A DNA stretch of 64,000 nt from Xanthobacteraceae bacterium (GTDB lineage: Bacteria; Pseudomonadota; Alphaproteobacteria; Rhizobiales; Xanthobacteraceae), in the NCBI GenBank assembly GCA_022841625.1, contig JALHRD010000003.1, positions 1 through 64,000 of the forward strand, in the 5' to 3' direction. Below are positions 16,639 to 35,476 of the stretch, in pieces (within the stretch, counting starts at the first letter, position 1; each line of letters begins with the position of its first letter). The notes under the pieces are model-generated. The model had not been told where the DNA came from. It made no database searches and worked only from the letters and a program-made list of their open reading frames with translations. Made by a program: the position numbers and the translations under genes.

Positions 16639-16905
16639 GTCCGAGACTGCAGGTGTGAAGGGTTCTTGAAGCCATGCGTGGCGTCAGGCCTTTTTGCTTA
16701 ATTCCCTGCATAGACGGGTGAAGACCGATTTGAGCTCGTTGGTTTGGCGCGCTTGCGACCGGTTCGAACCTCGGAACATCCGAAGCGGCGGTGCCGTTTT
16801 CGGGGGCAGGGCAGTAGAGCGTCGTCCAGTCCGATCGGGACCGGGCGGCAGGTTGCAACCCGGCGGTTCCGTTCAGCGGGCCGCCAAACGGAAAGAGCCT
16901 AGCTA
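16639..16905 (+). promoter_or_regulatory. Probable L10 (rplJ) leader RNA
   Basis: The start GTCCGAGACTGCAGG and the later CCCTGCATAGACGGGTGAAG match the layout of alphaproteobacterial rplJ leaders as I remember them. TGCAGG (16648-16653) can pair with CCTGCA (16705-16710). A GC-rich region with CGGGCCGCCAAACGGAAAGAG runs up to the ribosome-binding site. In known cases the L10(L12) complex binds such leaders and represses translation of rplJL. A covariance search with the Rfam L10_leader model would settle it. Confidence 0.5.
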
Positions 16906-17424
16906 GTGGATCGAGCGGAAAAAAAAGAGCTGGTCGCGACACTCAACGGTGTTTTCAAGAACACCAATGTCGCGGTCGTTGCTCACTATTCCGGTCTCAC
17001 GGTCGCCCAGATGCAGATTCTGCGCAAGCAGATGCGGCAGGTGGGCGCCACCGTGAAGGTCGCGAAGAACCGTCTCGCCAAAATCGCTCTCGAAGGTACC
17101 GACGTGGCCTCCATCGCGCCTCTGTTGAAGGGGCCGACACTGATCGCGTTCTCCAACGATCCGGTGGCCGCGCCGAAGGTCGCCAGCGACTTTGCCAAGG
17201 CGCACGAGAAGTTCGTGATCCTCGGCGGAGCGATGGGAAAGACCGCGCTCGACCCGAACGGCGTGAGGCAGCTTGCTTCGTTGCCGTCGCTGGACGAGCT
17301 GCGGGCGAAGATCGTCGGCCTCGTTCAGGCGCCGGCGACCAAGATCGCCCAGGTCGTCAATGCTCCCGCGGCGAAACTCGCCCGCGTGGTGCAGGCCTAT
17401 GCCTCCAAGAGCGAAGCGGCGTAA
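16906..17424 (+). CDS. rplJ: 50S ribosomal protein L10
   Basis: A 172-residue L10 that anchors the L7/L12 dimers to the ribosome and regulates its own leader. The N-terminal rRNA-binding domain ([28 protein letters not shown]) and the C-terminal helix that carries L12 dimers ([19 protein letters not shown]) are recognisable. The start codon is GTG at 16906, downstream of CGGAAAGAG. A stop lies immediately upstream in frame, so no longer form is possible. Confidence 0.97.
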   Translation: MDRAEKKELVATLNGVFKNTNVAVVAHYSGLTVAQMQILRKQMRQVGATVKVAKNRLAKIALEGTDVASIAPLLKGPTLIAFSNDPVAAPKVASDFAKAHEKFVILGGAMGKTALDPNGVRQLASLPSLDELRAKIVGLVQAPATKIAQVVNAPAAKLARVVQAYASKSEAA

Positions 17425-17475
17425 CGCCCTTCGCAAGGTCTCAAATTGGTTCGAACCAACAGGATATGAAATCAA

Positions 17476-17847
17476 ATGGCTGACTTGCAGAAAATCGTAA
17501 ACGACCTCTCCAGCCTGACCGTGCTGGAGGCGGCCGACCTCGCCAAGATGCTGGAAGAGAAGTGGGGCGTTTCCGCTGCCGCCGCGGTTGCGGTTGCGGC
17601 TGGCCCGGCGGCCGCTGCTCCGGCGGCCGAAGAGAAGACCGAATTCAACGTGATCCTGGTTTCGGCCGGCGACAAGAAGATCGAGGTCATCAAGGAAGTC
17701 CGTGCACTGACCGGTCTCGGCCTCAAGGAGGCCAAGGATCTGGTCGAGGGCGCGCCTAAGTCGGTCAAGGAAGGCGTGAACAAGGAAGAGGCGGACAAGA
17801 TCAAGGCGACGCTCGAAAAGGTCGGCGCCAAGGTTGAGTTTAAATAG
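17476..17847 (+). CDS. rplL: 50S ribosomal protein L7/L12
   Basis: A 123-residue L7/L12 of the stalk that recruits translational GTPases. The N-terminal dimerisation domain (about 1-35) is followed by an Ala/Pro/Val hinge (about 36-52) and the C-terminal factor-binding domain with [20 protein letters not shown]. It lies 51 nt after rplJ. A strong hairpin at 17867-17901 follows, before rpoB. Confidence 0.98.
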   Translation: MADLQKIVNDLSSLTVLEAADLAKMLEEKWGVSAAAAVAVAAGPAAAAPAAEEKTEFNVILVSAGDKKIEVIKEVRALTGLGLKEAKDLVEGAPKSVKEGVNKEEADKIKATLEKVGAKVEFK

Positions 17848-17866
17848 GCAAAGCCTGCTTTGGCGA

Positions 17867-17901
17867 AATCCCCGGGGCGCGCTTAGCGCGACCCGGGGAT
17901 T
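17867..17901 (+). terminator. Strong hairpin in the rplL-rpoB gap (attenuator or processing site)
   Basis: AATCCCCGGG (17867-17876) pairs with CCCGGGGATT (17892-17901), and CGCGC (17878-17882) pairs with GCGCG (17886-17890), with a TTA loop and one internal mismatch. No T-run follows, so it is not a complete intrinsic terminator. In enterobacteria this gap holds an attenuator and an RNase III site; a similar role is inferred. The remaining bases to 18158 show no gene. Confidence 0.6.
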
Positions 17902-18158
17902 GCTAACCCAAAACGGTGATTTCGGAGAGGTGCTCCGCGATCGCCGCAATCTCCGCCTGACGGCGGTAGTCGCGTAGCGGTGCGGCGGAGGCCGAATCGC
18001 ATAAAATCTTGGGGACCCGCACGGGACCTCAAATCAGCTTGGGCCCGAATTTCCGGGCTCGAACAATCGGGCTCGACGCCTGTCCTGACGGTCGCGATGG
18101 ATTGCGGCCATCCGGAGAGTCGTCCCGGCCCCGGCGGTACGACGGAGCGAGAGAGAGA

Positions 18159-22280
<4,122 letters not shown>

Positions 22281-22291
22281 CGCGATCATTC

Positions 22292-22360
22292 GGAGCGGCG
22301 AGGTCGCCGCTCCGGTTCACGAATTAACGACCCTCGGGGATGCAGGCGGTTGCATTCCCC
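22292..22360 (+). other. Two intercistronic hairpins between rpoB and rpoC
   Basis: Hairpin 1 pairs GGAGCGGCGA (22292-22301) with TCGCCGCTCC (22304-22313), perfectly self-complementary and probably closed with a wider loop. Hairpin 2 pairs GGGGATGCA (22336-22344) with TGCATTCCCC (22351-22360). Together they occupy most of the 96-bp gap. The second ends only 17 nt before the rpoC start and close to its GAGGAG ribosome-binding site. Confidence 0.6.
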
Positions 22361-22376
22361 TCACGAGGAGACGGTG

Positions 22377-26600
<4,224 letters not shown>

Positions 26601-26634
26601 TCGGCGGCGCGCAGCGCCGGCTGAAATTGACGTC

Positions 26635-26668
26635 AAAGAGGCCGTCCGGCGTGGGCGGCCTCTTTTTT
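26635..26668 (+). terminator. Rho-independent terminator after rpoC
   Basis: AAAGAGGCCG (26635-26644) pairs with CGGCCTCTTT (26656-26665) around an 11-base loop and runs directly into a T-tract. It would end the rplJL-rpoBC transcript and separates it from the penicillin-binding protein gene. Confidence 0.9.
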
Positions 26669-26816
26669 GTGCGCGTTGTCGGTGGGCGGTTGCCTGTGGG
26701 GAACATATAACGTGACGGTATGTTAATGTTGCCGGTGATTCACTTCCCCAAAAAGCCACTTTATCGTAGTCACTTGCTCGCTACGCCCTCCAAAAAGTTC
26801 GCCAGGTCGCGGTTCG

Positions 26817-29663
26817 ATGGATTCCCTCCTCGTCAAAATCTTCGCGACCGCGCTCACCTTCAGCCAGGTGACGGTCGCGCCGGAATCGATCAAGACCGAA
26901 TTCGACCCGATCCAGGATCAGCACCAAGTGGTGTCGCTGCTGCGCGCCGGCTGCGGCCATATGCGCAAGGCGTTCGATATCGAGGACATCAATATCGACG
27001 ACCTGATCGCGACCGCGATGGACGATCCCGATGCGGTTTCCGGCGGGTTGCCGCAGTTTCGCGGCATGAATCTGGGCGATTTGCACATCGCCTATAAGCA
27101 ATTCTGCAAGAACGAGACCGTCGCGAAGTCGCCGGTCGACATTGCCCAAGTGGTCGAATTCTATAACCGCGCGACCGCCAATCTGCCCGATCACACCCGT
27201 TTGCGCGGCTTGCGGCTGCCGGGCGCCAGCGTGCTGCTCGACGGCCGCGGCCAGAAATTCGCCGAGGTGTTCGAGCAGGACCAGCGCCGCGTCTGGGTTC
27301 CGCTGGCCGAGATTCCCGCCCACGTCCAGGCCGCCTTCGTGGCCGCAGAGGACAAGCGCTTCCACGAACACCGCGGCATTGACGAGCGCGCGCTGATCCG
27401 CGCCTTCATCGGCAACTTGACCCAGCCCGGCCGGCCGCAGGGCGGTTCGACCATTACCCAGCAATTGGTGAAGAACCTGCTGGTGGGCGACGACCTGTCC
27501 TATGAGCGCAAGATCCGCGAAATGATCGTGGCCGTCCGGGTCGAGCGGCTGCTGTCGAAGGCGGAGATCCTGGAGCTCTATCTCAATTCGGTGTTTCTCG
27601 GCCGCGGTTCCTGGGGCATCGAGCTGGCGGCGCGCGGCTATTTCGGCAAATCGACCGCCGAGCTGACGCTGTCGGAGGGCGCGCTATTGGCGGCGCTGAC
27701 CAAGGGGCCGAATTTCTTCAACCCGGACCGCCATCCGGCGCGGGTGCGGGAGCGCTTTGTCTATGTGACCGGCCGACTGGCCGAGGACAAGATCATCAGC
27801 GCGGCGGAAGCCAAGCGGCTCAACACCTTGGGGGTTCCGGCGCTGATCGCGTTCGAGCGGCCGCGCCGCGACTTCGGGTTCCATTTTACCGACCAGGTGG
27901 CGCGCGAGGCGCGCACCATTGCCGGCCTCCAAGGACTCACCGCCCAGACCTATACGGTTCGCTCGACCATCATCCCGCCATTGCAGCGGGCGGTTGAGAC
28001 CGCCTTGCAGGAAGGGCTCGCACGCTACGAGAACGCCAGCGGCCGGGTGCAGGGAGCGGCCGCGGAGGCCAATCTCGGCGAGGCCATCCGCCGGGTCGAG
28101 ACCGAGCGGCGGGCCACCGCCGAGAATCCGGCCTGGCTGCAAGCGCTGAGCAATGTGCGGTTGCCGCTTTATGACGTGCACTGGCCGCCGGCGTTGGTGG
28201 TCGAGGAAAAAGGCGGCAATATCCGGGTTGGCTTGTCCGATGGCCGGATCGTGCCGCTGACCGGCGCGCGTAATTCGCTGCGAAACCTCAAGCTACACGA
28301 TGCGGTTTACGTCAATCTGACCGAAACCAAGGGCGCCAAGGGCAAGGCCAGCGTCGCGCGCGCCGAATTGCGCCAGCGGCCGTTGGTGCAGGGCGCCGCG
28401 GTGGTGATCGAAAATGAAACCGGCCGAATTCTGGCGATGTCGGGCGGGTTCTCCTATCCGCTGAGCCAGCTCAATCGTGTGACGCAGTCGCAGCGTCAGC
28501 CCGGCTCGGCGATCAAGCCGGTCAGCTATCTGGCGGTGCTGGCGCGCGGGCTGCAACCCAATACGCTGGTGCGCGACGAGCCCGTGACCTTTCCACCGGT
28601 TGGCGGTGCCAATGCCCGAACGCGGCTTGAGGATTACTGGACGCCGCGCAATTACGACGGCGGCTCCTCCGGTATTCTGAGCTTGCGCCGCGCGCTCGAA
28701 CTGTCGCGCAATCTCGCGACCGCCAATTTGCTGGAAGGCGCCATCGACATCACCCCGACGCTCAGCCTCGACCGGGTTTGCGCGCTGGCGATGGAAGCGC
28801 AGATCTATCGCGATTGCGCGCGTTATTATCCGTTCGTCCTGGGTTCGCAGCCGGTGCGGCCGATCGATCTGGCCGCGTTCTTCGCGGCCATCGCCAATGA
28901 GGGCGTGCGACCGACGCCGCATACCATTGCTGCGATCGAGCAGGATGGCAAAATGATCTACCGGCATCCGGCAACGTCGGCGCGGATCGGATCGGCCGAC
29001 GGGGTGGCGTTCTACCAGCTCAAGACCATGCTGCAGGGCGTGCTGGCGCGCGGCACCGCCAGCCGGATCGCCGGACTTGCGCCGTTTGTCGCCGGCAAGA
29101 CCGGCACCACCGACGGCGAGAACGACGTTTGGTTCGTCGGCTTCAGCAACGAAGTCACGGTCGCGGTTTGGGTCGGCTATGACAATGCCGACGGCCGGCG
29201 CCGGACACTCGGCGGCCGCGCCACCGGCGGCAGCGTGGCGGTGCCGATTTTCGAGCAGATCATCCGGGCGGCGTGGGCCCACCATGCGCCGCGCACACGG
29301 CTGCGGGGGCCGTCGCCGGAAAGCCGGAAGTTCCTGGTGGCGCAGCGCGCCGAACCCGAGCTTGACGACGTCACCGGCGGCACCGAACTGGTTGAGTATC
29401 TGCGCCGCGATGGATCCGGTCGCGCGATCGATACCCGCCATCGCTTGGTCGCCGAGGGCGATATGGGGCTGTCATACGATCGCGGTCTTGGCGGCAACAA
29501 CGGCCTGTTCGTGTTATTCGGCTTTGGCCGGTTTGAGCCCTGGGGCGGGCGTCCAACCGGCACCTTGAATCCGTTGCCGCCACCGCCGCGGCAGTCCGGT
29601 GCTTTCAATCCGCAACCGCCGCAGCGCAAACAGGACCGGCCGATTTGGCGGGAAATCGATTGA
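26817..29663 (+). CDS. Class A penicillin-binding protein (bifunctional transglycosylase/transpeptidase)
   Basis: A 948-residue cell-wall synthase. The glycosyltransferase domain starts near residue 160 and has the catalytic EDKRFHEHRGID (Glu178), GGSTITQQLVKNLL and RKIREMIVAVRVERLLSK. The transpeptidase domain has the acyl-serine Ser564 in GSAIKP (S-X-X-K), Ser630-Arg-Asn and the KTG box at Lys761. The first 150 residues are unusual: only a weakly hydrophobic start (MDSLLVKIFATALTFSQV) and a conserved-looking region (AFDIEDINIDDLI) before the GT domain. A Pro/Gln-rich tail ends the protein. Its stop overlaps the next start as TGATG. A cell-wall gene between rpoC and rpsL may tie wall growth to the ribosomal cluster, which is inference. 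Confidence 0.93.
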   Translation: MDSLLVKIFATALTFSQVTVAPESIKTEFDPIQDQHQVVSLLRAGCGHMRKAFDIEDINIDDLIATAMDDPDAVSGGLPQFRGMNLGDLHIAYKQFCKNETVAKSPVDIAQVVEFYNRATANLPDHTRLRGLRLPGASVLLDGRGQKFAEVFEQDQRRVWVPLAEIPAHVQAAFVAAEDKRFHEHRGIDERALIRAFIGNLTQPGRPQGGSTITQQLVKNLLVGDDLSYERKIREMIVAVRVERLLSKAEILELYLNSVFLGRGSWGIELAARGYFGKSTAELTLSEGALLAALTKGPNFFNPDRHPARVRERFVYVTGRLAEDKIISAAEAKRLNTLGVPALIAFERPRRDFGFHFTDQVAREARTIAGLQGLTAQTYTVRSTIIPPLQRAVETALQEGLARYENASGRVQGAAAEANLGEAIRRVETERRATAENPAWLQALSNVRLPLYDVHWPPALVVEEKGGNIRVGLSDGRIVPLTGARNSLRNLKLHDAVYVNLTETKGAKGKASVARAELRQRPLVQGAAVVIENETGRILAMSGGFSYPLSQLNRVTQSQRQPGSAIKPVSYLAVLARGLQPNTLVRDEPVTFPPVGGANARTRLEDYWTPRNYDGGSSGILSLRRALELSRNLATANLLEGAIDITPTLSLDRVCALAMEAQIYRDCARYYPFVLGSQPVRPIDLAAFFAAIANEGVRPTPHTIAAIEQDGKMIYRHPATSARIGSADGVAFYQLKTMLQGVLARGTASRIAGLAPFVAGKTGTTDGENDVWFVGFSNEVTVAVWVGYDNADGRRRTLGGRATGGSVAVPIFEQIIRAAWAHHAPRTRLRGPSPESRKFLVAQRAEPELDDVTGGTELVEYLRRDGSGRAIDTRHRLVAEGDMGLSYDRGLGGNNGLFVLFGFGRFEPWGGRPTGTLNPLPPPPRQSGAFNPQPPQRKQDRPIWREID

Positions 29664-30727
29664 TGGCTTCCCGTGCATTGGCGGCGATCGCTGTGTTGGC
29701 GGGGCTGGCGGCCGGTTCCGCGGCTGCGCAGGAATTCGAACTCATTGACGTTGTCGCGATTGCCGAATTGCCGCTGGCGCAAGCCAAGCCGCGCTCGATT
29801 GCATTTGCCGACCGGCCGGGCGAGGGCCTGGTCGATCCGGCGGTCGGCTTTATCCGCTTCGAGGATTGGGCGAAGGCGCGGCCGCTGCATCGGGAACTGC
29901 TTAGCCTCTACCCCGGCTATGCCGAACCTGATGTCGATCTGATCGTTGACGGCGTGCGCCGCCGCTACCGTGAGCGGCTGCACATCTATGTGGCGGAAGC
30001 GCGCTTCGTCATTGCGCGCCCGGCCGGCTCGCTCAATCTGGCGCAGCTTGCAAGCCTCGGATTCGCTGAGCGGATCGATCCCGCGATCAAACATCAACTC
30101 GCCGGCGCCGCCGATCCAGCGCGCCCGCGCGAGGCGCGGGTCATTCACAACCAGCACCCGCAGCGCAAATGGTGTGAGGGCAGGGCGGTGGCGATCTGCT
30201 TGCGTTCGACCTACAAGCTTGAAGGCCGGCTGCCGGTCGGTATCCAGCTTGCTAACAAGATCCGGGAAGGTTCGCGGCGCATCTCCGACACCCTTGAATT
30301 CGACAGTGAGCTCACGGTGGTCACGGCGGCCGAAGCGGGCGAGCGCGGGCTCGCCAAACTCACCGGGGTCGATGCGCCGCCGGTCGGCGCCCTCGAACAG
30401 AGTATCTATTACGTTAACCAAGTGATGCAGTTCGGTAAACTATTGGCGGTGTTCCAGCCGCACCCAAGCGACCCCGCGCGAACGGTGGTCAGTGTCTTTA
30501 CCGCGCTGGCGGTCGAATCGAATGTTCTGACCAAGCAGACCCAATTCGCCAATGTGCCGGTGCTGCGCAACCTGGTGCCGGCGCAAGTGCTGTTGGGCAA
30601 GAGCACGTTCAATAGCGGTAAATCGCTCAGCGCCGGGCTGCCGGCCTATGCCCGCAACCAGATCAGGGCGATTGCCGCGCTTCTGGAGGCGGATGGCGGT
30701 GGCGGCAAGCCGCTGCTCAGGCGGTGA
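29663..30727 (+). CDS. Secreted protein of unknown function, coupled to the penicillin-binding protein
   Basis: A 354-residue protein with a clear Sec signal peptide (MASRALAAIAVLAGLAAGSA, then AAQ) and no membrane helix after it, so probably periplasmic. I do not recognise a domain. It contains one Cys pair close together (KWCEGRAVAICLRST, near residues 173-182), a region of mixed beta/alpha character, and a C-terminal segment NVPVLRNLVPAQVLLGKSTF. The ATG overlaps the stop of the class A PBP gene by one base, implying translational coupling. By context it may be a partner or regulator of the PBP. Confidence 0.75.
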   Translation: MASRALAAIAVLAGLAAGSAAAQEFELIDVVAIAELPLAQAKPRSIAFADRPGEGLVDPAVGFIRFEDWAKARPLHRELLSLYPGYAEPDVDLIVDGVRRRYRERLHIYVAEARFVIARPAGSLNLAQLASLGFAERIDPAIKHQLAGAADPARPREARVIHNQHPQRKWCEGRAVAICLRSTYKLEGRLPVGIQLANKIREGSRRISDTLEFDSELTVVTAAEAGERGLAKLTGVDAPPVGALEQSIYYVNQVMQFGKLLAVFQPHPSDPARTVVSVFTALAVESNVLTKQTQFANVPVLRNLVPAQVLLGKSTFNSGKSLSAGLPAYARNQIRAIAALLEADGGGGKPLLRR

Positions 30728-30809
30728 CCGGGGTCGGGCCGGCCATGATTTACGGGGGCTGAATAACCCTGAAAGCCGCCGGATATACGGGCTTTCTGGA
30801 GGTTCCGCC

Positions 30810-30838
30810 TTGACTTCGCACTGCGGCACCGGATACAT
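30810..30838 (+). promoter_or_regulatory. Candidate sigma70 promoter for the str operon (rpsL)
   Basis: TTGACT (30810-30815) and ATACAT (30833-30838) are spaced by exactly 17 bp, 325 bp before rpsL. Just upstream, GAAAGCC and GGCTTTC (around 30770-30798) can form a stem without a T-run. The remainder of 30728-31162 has no recognisable gene and is presumably the str leader. Confidence 0.55.
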
Positions 30839-31162
30839 ACGCGCAACTTTTCGGCAGGCGGTGAGCTTCGCTTGCTCGGAACGGCATCACCCGATACCCG
30901 GCTAAGTCATTGAGGCAAATAGCCTTTTAATGGCGGCGGCGGGAGGGCACCAGCCTCGAGGAATGAAGCTCAAACGCTGCCACTGACGCTTGACGGTCAG
31001 ACGAGAAGGCATGATCGCGCCGGCTTAGAAGCCTGCGTGGTCCTCTGCGAACCGGAATGCGCTCCCGCCCTGAAGACAGAGCGGACGGCGCCGTTCCGTT
31101 TTGCGCGTTGTTATGTTTGCGCGTCGGAATGGGTCCGGCGCGCAGGTCACGAAGGACGATTG

Positions 31163-31534
31163 ATGCCGACGATCAATCAGCTGATCCGCAAGCCGCGGTC
31201 GCCGGTGAAGGCGCGCAACACCGTGCCGGCGCTACAGAATTCGCCGCAGAAGCGCGGTGTCTGTACCCGCGTCTACACCACGACCCCGAAGAAGCCGAAC
31301 TCGGCGCTGCGCAAGGTCGCGAAGGTGCGGCTCACCAACGGCTTCGAGGTGATCGGCTATATCCCCGGCGAGGGGCACAATTTGCAGGAGCATTCGGTGG
31401 TGATGATCCGCGGCGGCCGCGTCAAGGATCTTCCGGGCGTGCGCTACCACATCCTGCGCGGCGTGCTCGATACCCAGGGCGTCAAGAACCGCAAGCAGCG
31501 CCGCTCGAAATATGGCGCCAAGCGGCCGAAATAA
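31163..31534 (+). CDS. rpsL: 30S ribosomal protein S12
   Basis: A 123-residue S12 at the decoding centre. The conserved [12 protein letters not shown] has Lys43 and [10 protein letters not shown] has Lys88, both the streptomycin-sensitive residues. The start at 31163 follows GAAGGACGATTG and gives [12 protein letters not shown], the family N-terminus; an upstream in-frame extension is ignored. It is the first gene of the str operon, followed by rpsG after 82 nt. Confidence 0.98.
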   Translation: MPTINQLIRKPRSPVKARNTVPALQNSPQKRGVCTRVYTTTPKKPNSALRKVAKVRLTNGFEVIGYIPGEGHNLQEHSVVMIRGGRVKDLPGVRYHILRGVLDTQGVKNRKQRRSKYGAKRPK

Positions 31535-31565
31535 CCGCGCGAAGGTCGGTTCCGGGCACGCCTAG

Positions 31566-32087
<522 letters not shown>

Positions 32088-32116
32088 CGGCCAGATAACA
32101 ACGGACACAGATTGCT

Positions 32117-34189
32117 ATGCCCCGCGCTCACCCAATTGAGGACTACCGCAATTTCGGCATCATGGCTCACATTGATGCCGGCAAAACAACGACCACTGAG
32201 CGGATTCTCTATTACACCGGCAAGAGCCATAAGATCGGTGAAGTGCATGACGGCGCCGCCACCATGGATTTCATGGAGCAGGAGCAGGAGCGCGGCATCA
32301 CGATCACGTCGGCGGCGACCACTGCGTTCTGGAACGGCAAGCGGCTGAACATCATCGACACGCCTGGCCATGTCGACTTCACCATCGAGGTGGAGCGTTC
32401 GTTGCGCGTGCTCGACGGCGCGGTCTGCGTGCTCGATTCCAACCAGGGCGTCGAGCCGCAAACCGAGACGGTCTGGCGCCAGGGCGACAAGTACAAGGTC
32501 CCGCGCATTGTCTTCGCCAACAAAATGGACAAGGTCGGCGCTGACTTCTTCCAGTGCCTCAAGGATATTGTCGACCGCCTCGGCGCCAAGCCGGTGGCGA
32601 TCCAGCTGCCGATCGGTTCAGAGCAGCAGTTCAAAGGCCTCATCGATCTGGTGCGCATGAAGGCGGTCGTCTGGGACGACGAGGCGCTCGGCGCGAAATA
32701 TCACGACGAAGAAATCCCCGCCGATCTGCTCGATCAGGCCAAGGAATACCGCGAGAAGATGATCGAGGCCGCCGTCGATCTCGATGACGGCGCCATGACC
32801 GCTTATCTCGAAGGCAAGGAGCCGGACGAGGCGACGCTCAAGAAGCTGATCCGCAAGGCGGTCATCACCGGCGCGTTCTTTCCGGTGCTGTGCGGCTCCG
32901 CCTTCAAGAACAAGGGTGTGCAGCCGCTGCTCGACGCGGTGGTCGATTATCTGCCATCGCCGCTCGACGTGCCGGCGATTAAGGGCATCGATTCCAAGGG
33001 CAACGAGGTCGTGCGCATCCCGGACGATCGCGAGCCGCTGGCGATGCTGGCTTTCAAGATCATGGACGATCCGTTTGTCGGCACCATTACCTTTGCGCGC
33101 ATCTATTCGGGCAAGCTTGAGAGCGGCACCGGCGTGATCAACTCGACCAAGGAGCGCAAAGAGCGCATCGGCCGCATGCTGTTGATGCATGCCAATAACC
33201 GCGAGGACATCAAGGAAGCCTTTGCCGGCGACATCGTGGCGCTCGCGGGCCTCAAGGAAGTGCGTACCGGCGATACGCTGTGCGATGCGCAGAAGCAGGT
33301 GATCCTTGAGAAGATGGAATTCCCCGATCCGGTGATCGAGATCGCGATCGAGCCGAAGTCGAAGGCCGACCAGGAGAAGCTTGGCGTTGCGCTGGCAAAG
33401 CTGGTCGCCGAGGATCCTTCGTTCCGTGTCCATACCGACCAGGAATCCGGCCAGACCATTCTCAAGGGGATGGGCGAACTGCATCTCGACATCAAAAAGG
33501 ACATTCTCAGGCGCACCTATAAGGTCGACGCCAATTTCGGTGCGCCGCAGGTCGCCTATCGCGAACGGATATCGAAGCTTGTCACGAAGGACTACGTCCA
33601 TAAGAAGCAGACCGGCGGCACCGGTCAGTTTGCGCGCGTCAAGATCGTCGCCGAGCCGCTGCCACCGGGTAGTGGTTTCGTGTTCGAGAGCAAGGTCGTC
33701 GGCGGCAACGTTCCAAAGGAATACATCCCGGGCGTCGAGAAGGGCCTGGAATCGGTGCTCGGTGCGGGCGTGCTGGCGGGCTTCCCGGTCGTCGACCTGA
33801 AAGTATCCTTGATCGACGGTGCTTATCACGAGGTTGATTCATCGGCGCTTGCCTTCGAGATCGCGTCGCGCGCTGCGCTGCGCGAGGCGTTGCAAGAAGG
33901 CAAGTCAGTGCTGCTCGAGCCGATCATGAAAGTCGAGGTTGTCACGCCGGAAGACTACACCGGTTCGGTGATCGGTGATCTCAACTCGCGGCGCGGCCAG
34001 ATCCAGGGTCAGGACATGCGCGGCAACGCCAACATCGTCAGCGCGATGGTGCCGCTTGCCAACATGTTCGGCTACGTCAGTAACTTACGCTCCATGTCCC
34101 AGGGGCGCGCTACCTTCACTATGCAGTTCGACCACTACGAACAGGTGCCTTCGGCAGTCGCCGCCGAGATCCAGGCCAAGTTCGCCTAA
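32117..34189 (+). CDS. fusA: Elongation factor G
   Basis: A 690-residue translocation GTPase, normal length. The G-domain has [14 protein letters not shown] (P-loop), DTPGHVDFT and NKMDKVGAD. Domains II-V follow, with domain IV around [13 protein letters not shown] and a C-terminal domain ending [18 protein letters not shown]. It works with EF-Tu, encoded 41 nt downstream, in the elongation cycle. Confidence 0.98.
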   Translation: MPRAHPIEDYRNFGIMAHIDAGKTTTTERILYYTGKSHKIGEVHDGAATMDFMEQEQERGITITSAATTAFWNGKRLNIIDTPGHVDFTIEVERSLRVLDGAVCVLDSNQGVEPQTETVWRQGDKYKVPRIVFANKMDKVGADFFQCLKDIVDRLGAKPVAIQLPIGSEQQFKGLIDLVRMKAVVWDDEALGAKYHDEEIPADLLDQAKEYREKMIEAAVDLDDGAMTAYLEGKEPDEATLKKLIRKAVITGAFFPVLCGSAFKNKGVQPLLDAVVDYLPSPLDVPAIKGIDSKGNEVVRIPDDREPLAMLAFKIMDDPFVGTITFARIYSGKLESGTGVINSTKERKERIGRMLLMHANNREDIKEAFAGDIVALAGLKEVRTGDTLCDAQKQVILEKMEFPDPVIEIAIEPKSKADQEKLGVALAKLVAEDPSFRVHTDQESGQTILKGMGELHLDIKKDILRRTYKVDANFGAPQVAYRERISKLVTKDYVHKKQTGGTGQFARVKIVAEPLPPGSGFVFESKVVGGNVPKEYIPGVEKGLESVLGAGVLAGFPVVDLKVSLIDGAYHEVDSSALAFEIASRAALREALQEGKSVLLEPIMKVEVVTPEDYTGSVIGDLNSRRGQIQGQDMRGNANIVSAMVPLANMFGYVSNLRSMSQGRATFTMQFDHYEQVPSAVAAEIQAKFA

Positions 34190-34230
34190 CCCAGCGTGTA
34201 ATCCACCAGAGGACCAGAACGGAGAGTCCC

Positions 34231-35421
34231 ATGGCCAAAGAGAAGTTCGCTCGTACTAAGCCGCACTGCAACGTCGGTACCATTGGTCACGTTGACCACG
34301 GTAAGACGTCGCTGACAGCGGCAATTACCAAGATTCTGGCTGAGTCCGGTGGGGCGACCTACACAGCCTATGATCAAATCGACAAGGCGCCGGAAGAGAA
34401 AGCGCGTGGCATCACGATCGCGACGGCTCACGTCGAGTACCAGACCGCCGCGCGCCATTACGCGCATGTCGACTGCCCCGGCCACGCCGATTATGTGAAG
34501 AACATGATCACCGGCGCCGCCCAGATGGACGGTGCGATCCTGGTGGTGAGCGCCGCCGACGGTCCGATGCCGCAGACCCGCGAGCACATCCTGCTCGCCC
34601 GTCAGGTTGGCGTGCCCGCGCTCGTCGTCTTTCTGAACAAGGTCGACATGGTCGACGACCCCGAGCTGCTCGAACTCGTCGAACTGGAAGTGCGCGAACT
34701 GCTCTCGAAGTATAATTTTCCGGGCGACAAGATCCCGATCATCAAGGGTTCGGCGCTGTGCGCGCTCGAGGGTAAGGACCCCAAGCTCGGCAAAGAGGCG
34801 ATCCTTGAATTGATGAAGGCGGTCGATGAGTACATCCCGCAGCCGGAGCGTCCGAAGGATCAGCCGTTCCTGATGCCGGTCGAGGACGTGTTCTCGATCT
34901 CCGGCCGTGGCACGGTTTGCACCGGCCGCGTTGAGCGCGGCATCATCAAGGTCGGCGAAGAAGTCGAGATCGTCGGTATCAAGCCGACGCAGAAGACGGT
35001 CGTGACCGGCGTGGAAATGTTTCGCAAGCTGCTCGACCAGGGCGAGGCGGGCGACAATGTCGGCTGCCTCCTGCGTGGCACCAAGCGCGAGGAAATCGAG
35101 CGCGGTCAGGTGCTCTGCAAGCCGGGCAGTGTGAAGCCGCACACCAAGTTCAAGGCGGAAGCGTACATCCTCACCAAGGAAGAGGGTGGCCGGCATACCC
35201 CGTTCTTCACCAACTACCGTCCGCAGTTCTACTTCCGGACCACCGACGTGACCGGCGTGGTCACGTTGCCGGAGGGCATCGAGATGGTGATGCCGGGAGA
35301 CAATATCTCCATGGAGGTCACGCTGATCGTGCCGATTGCGATGGAAGAGAAACTGCGTTTCGCCATCCGCGAGGGCGGTCGTACCGTCGGCGCCGGCGTG
35401 GTCGCATCGATCATCGAGTAA
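34231..35421 (+). CDS. tuf: Elongation factor Tu
   Basis: A 396-residue EF-Tu that delivers aminoacyl-tRNA. GTP-binding motifs are [27 protein letters not shown] and NKVDMVDD. The domain II/III region keeps [13 protein letters not shown] and MPGDNISM. It ends the str genes; a UUCG-capped hairpin follows before rpsJ. This window holds only one tuf copy; a second elsewhere, often before tRNA-Trp in relatives, cannot be excluded. Confidence 0.98.
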   Translation: MAKEKFARTKPHCNVGTIGHVDHGKTSLTAAITKILAESGGATYTAYDQIDKAPEEKARGITIATAHVEYQTAARHYAHVDCPGHADYVKNMITGAAQMDGAILVVSAADGPMPQTREHILLARQVGVPALVVFLNKVDMVDDPELLELVELEVRELLSKYNFPGDKIPIIKGSALCALEGKDPKLGKEAILELMKAVDEYIPQPERPKDQPFLMPVEDVFSISGRGTVCTGRVERGIIKVGEEVEIVGIKPTQKTVVTGVEMFRKLLDQGEAGDNVGCLLRGTKREEIERGQVLCKPGSVKPHTKFKAEAYILTKEEGGRHTPFFTNYRPQFYFRTTDVTGVVTLPEGIEMVMPGDNISMEVTLIVPIAMEEKLRFAIREGGRTVGAGVVASIIE

Positions 35422-35433
35422 ATAAGGAGTTGA

Positions 35434-35455
35434 GGGCCGCGGTTCGCCGCGGCCC
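35434..35455 (+). terminator. UUCG-capped hairpin between tuf and rpsJ
   Basis: GGGCCGCGG (35434-35442) pairs perfectly with CCGCGGCCC (35447-35455) around a TTCG tetraloop. Only a weak TTGCCTT follows. It lies in the 55-nt gap between str and S10 genes, so it probably acts as a partial terminator or RNA-stabilising element and allows some read-through into rpsJ. Confidence 0.65.
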
Positions 35456-35476
35456 TTGCCTTGGAGCATTAAATTC

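Noticed and set aside
16750-16780. GGTTCGAACC-like element suggesting a tRNA T arm
   Set aside because: No acceptor or anticodon stems can be formed around it; it lies in the rplJ leader.
31163-31534. Streptomycin-resistance substitutions in S12
   Set aside because: Lys43 and Lys88 are both the sensitive-type residues.
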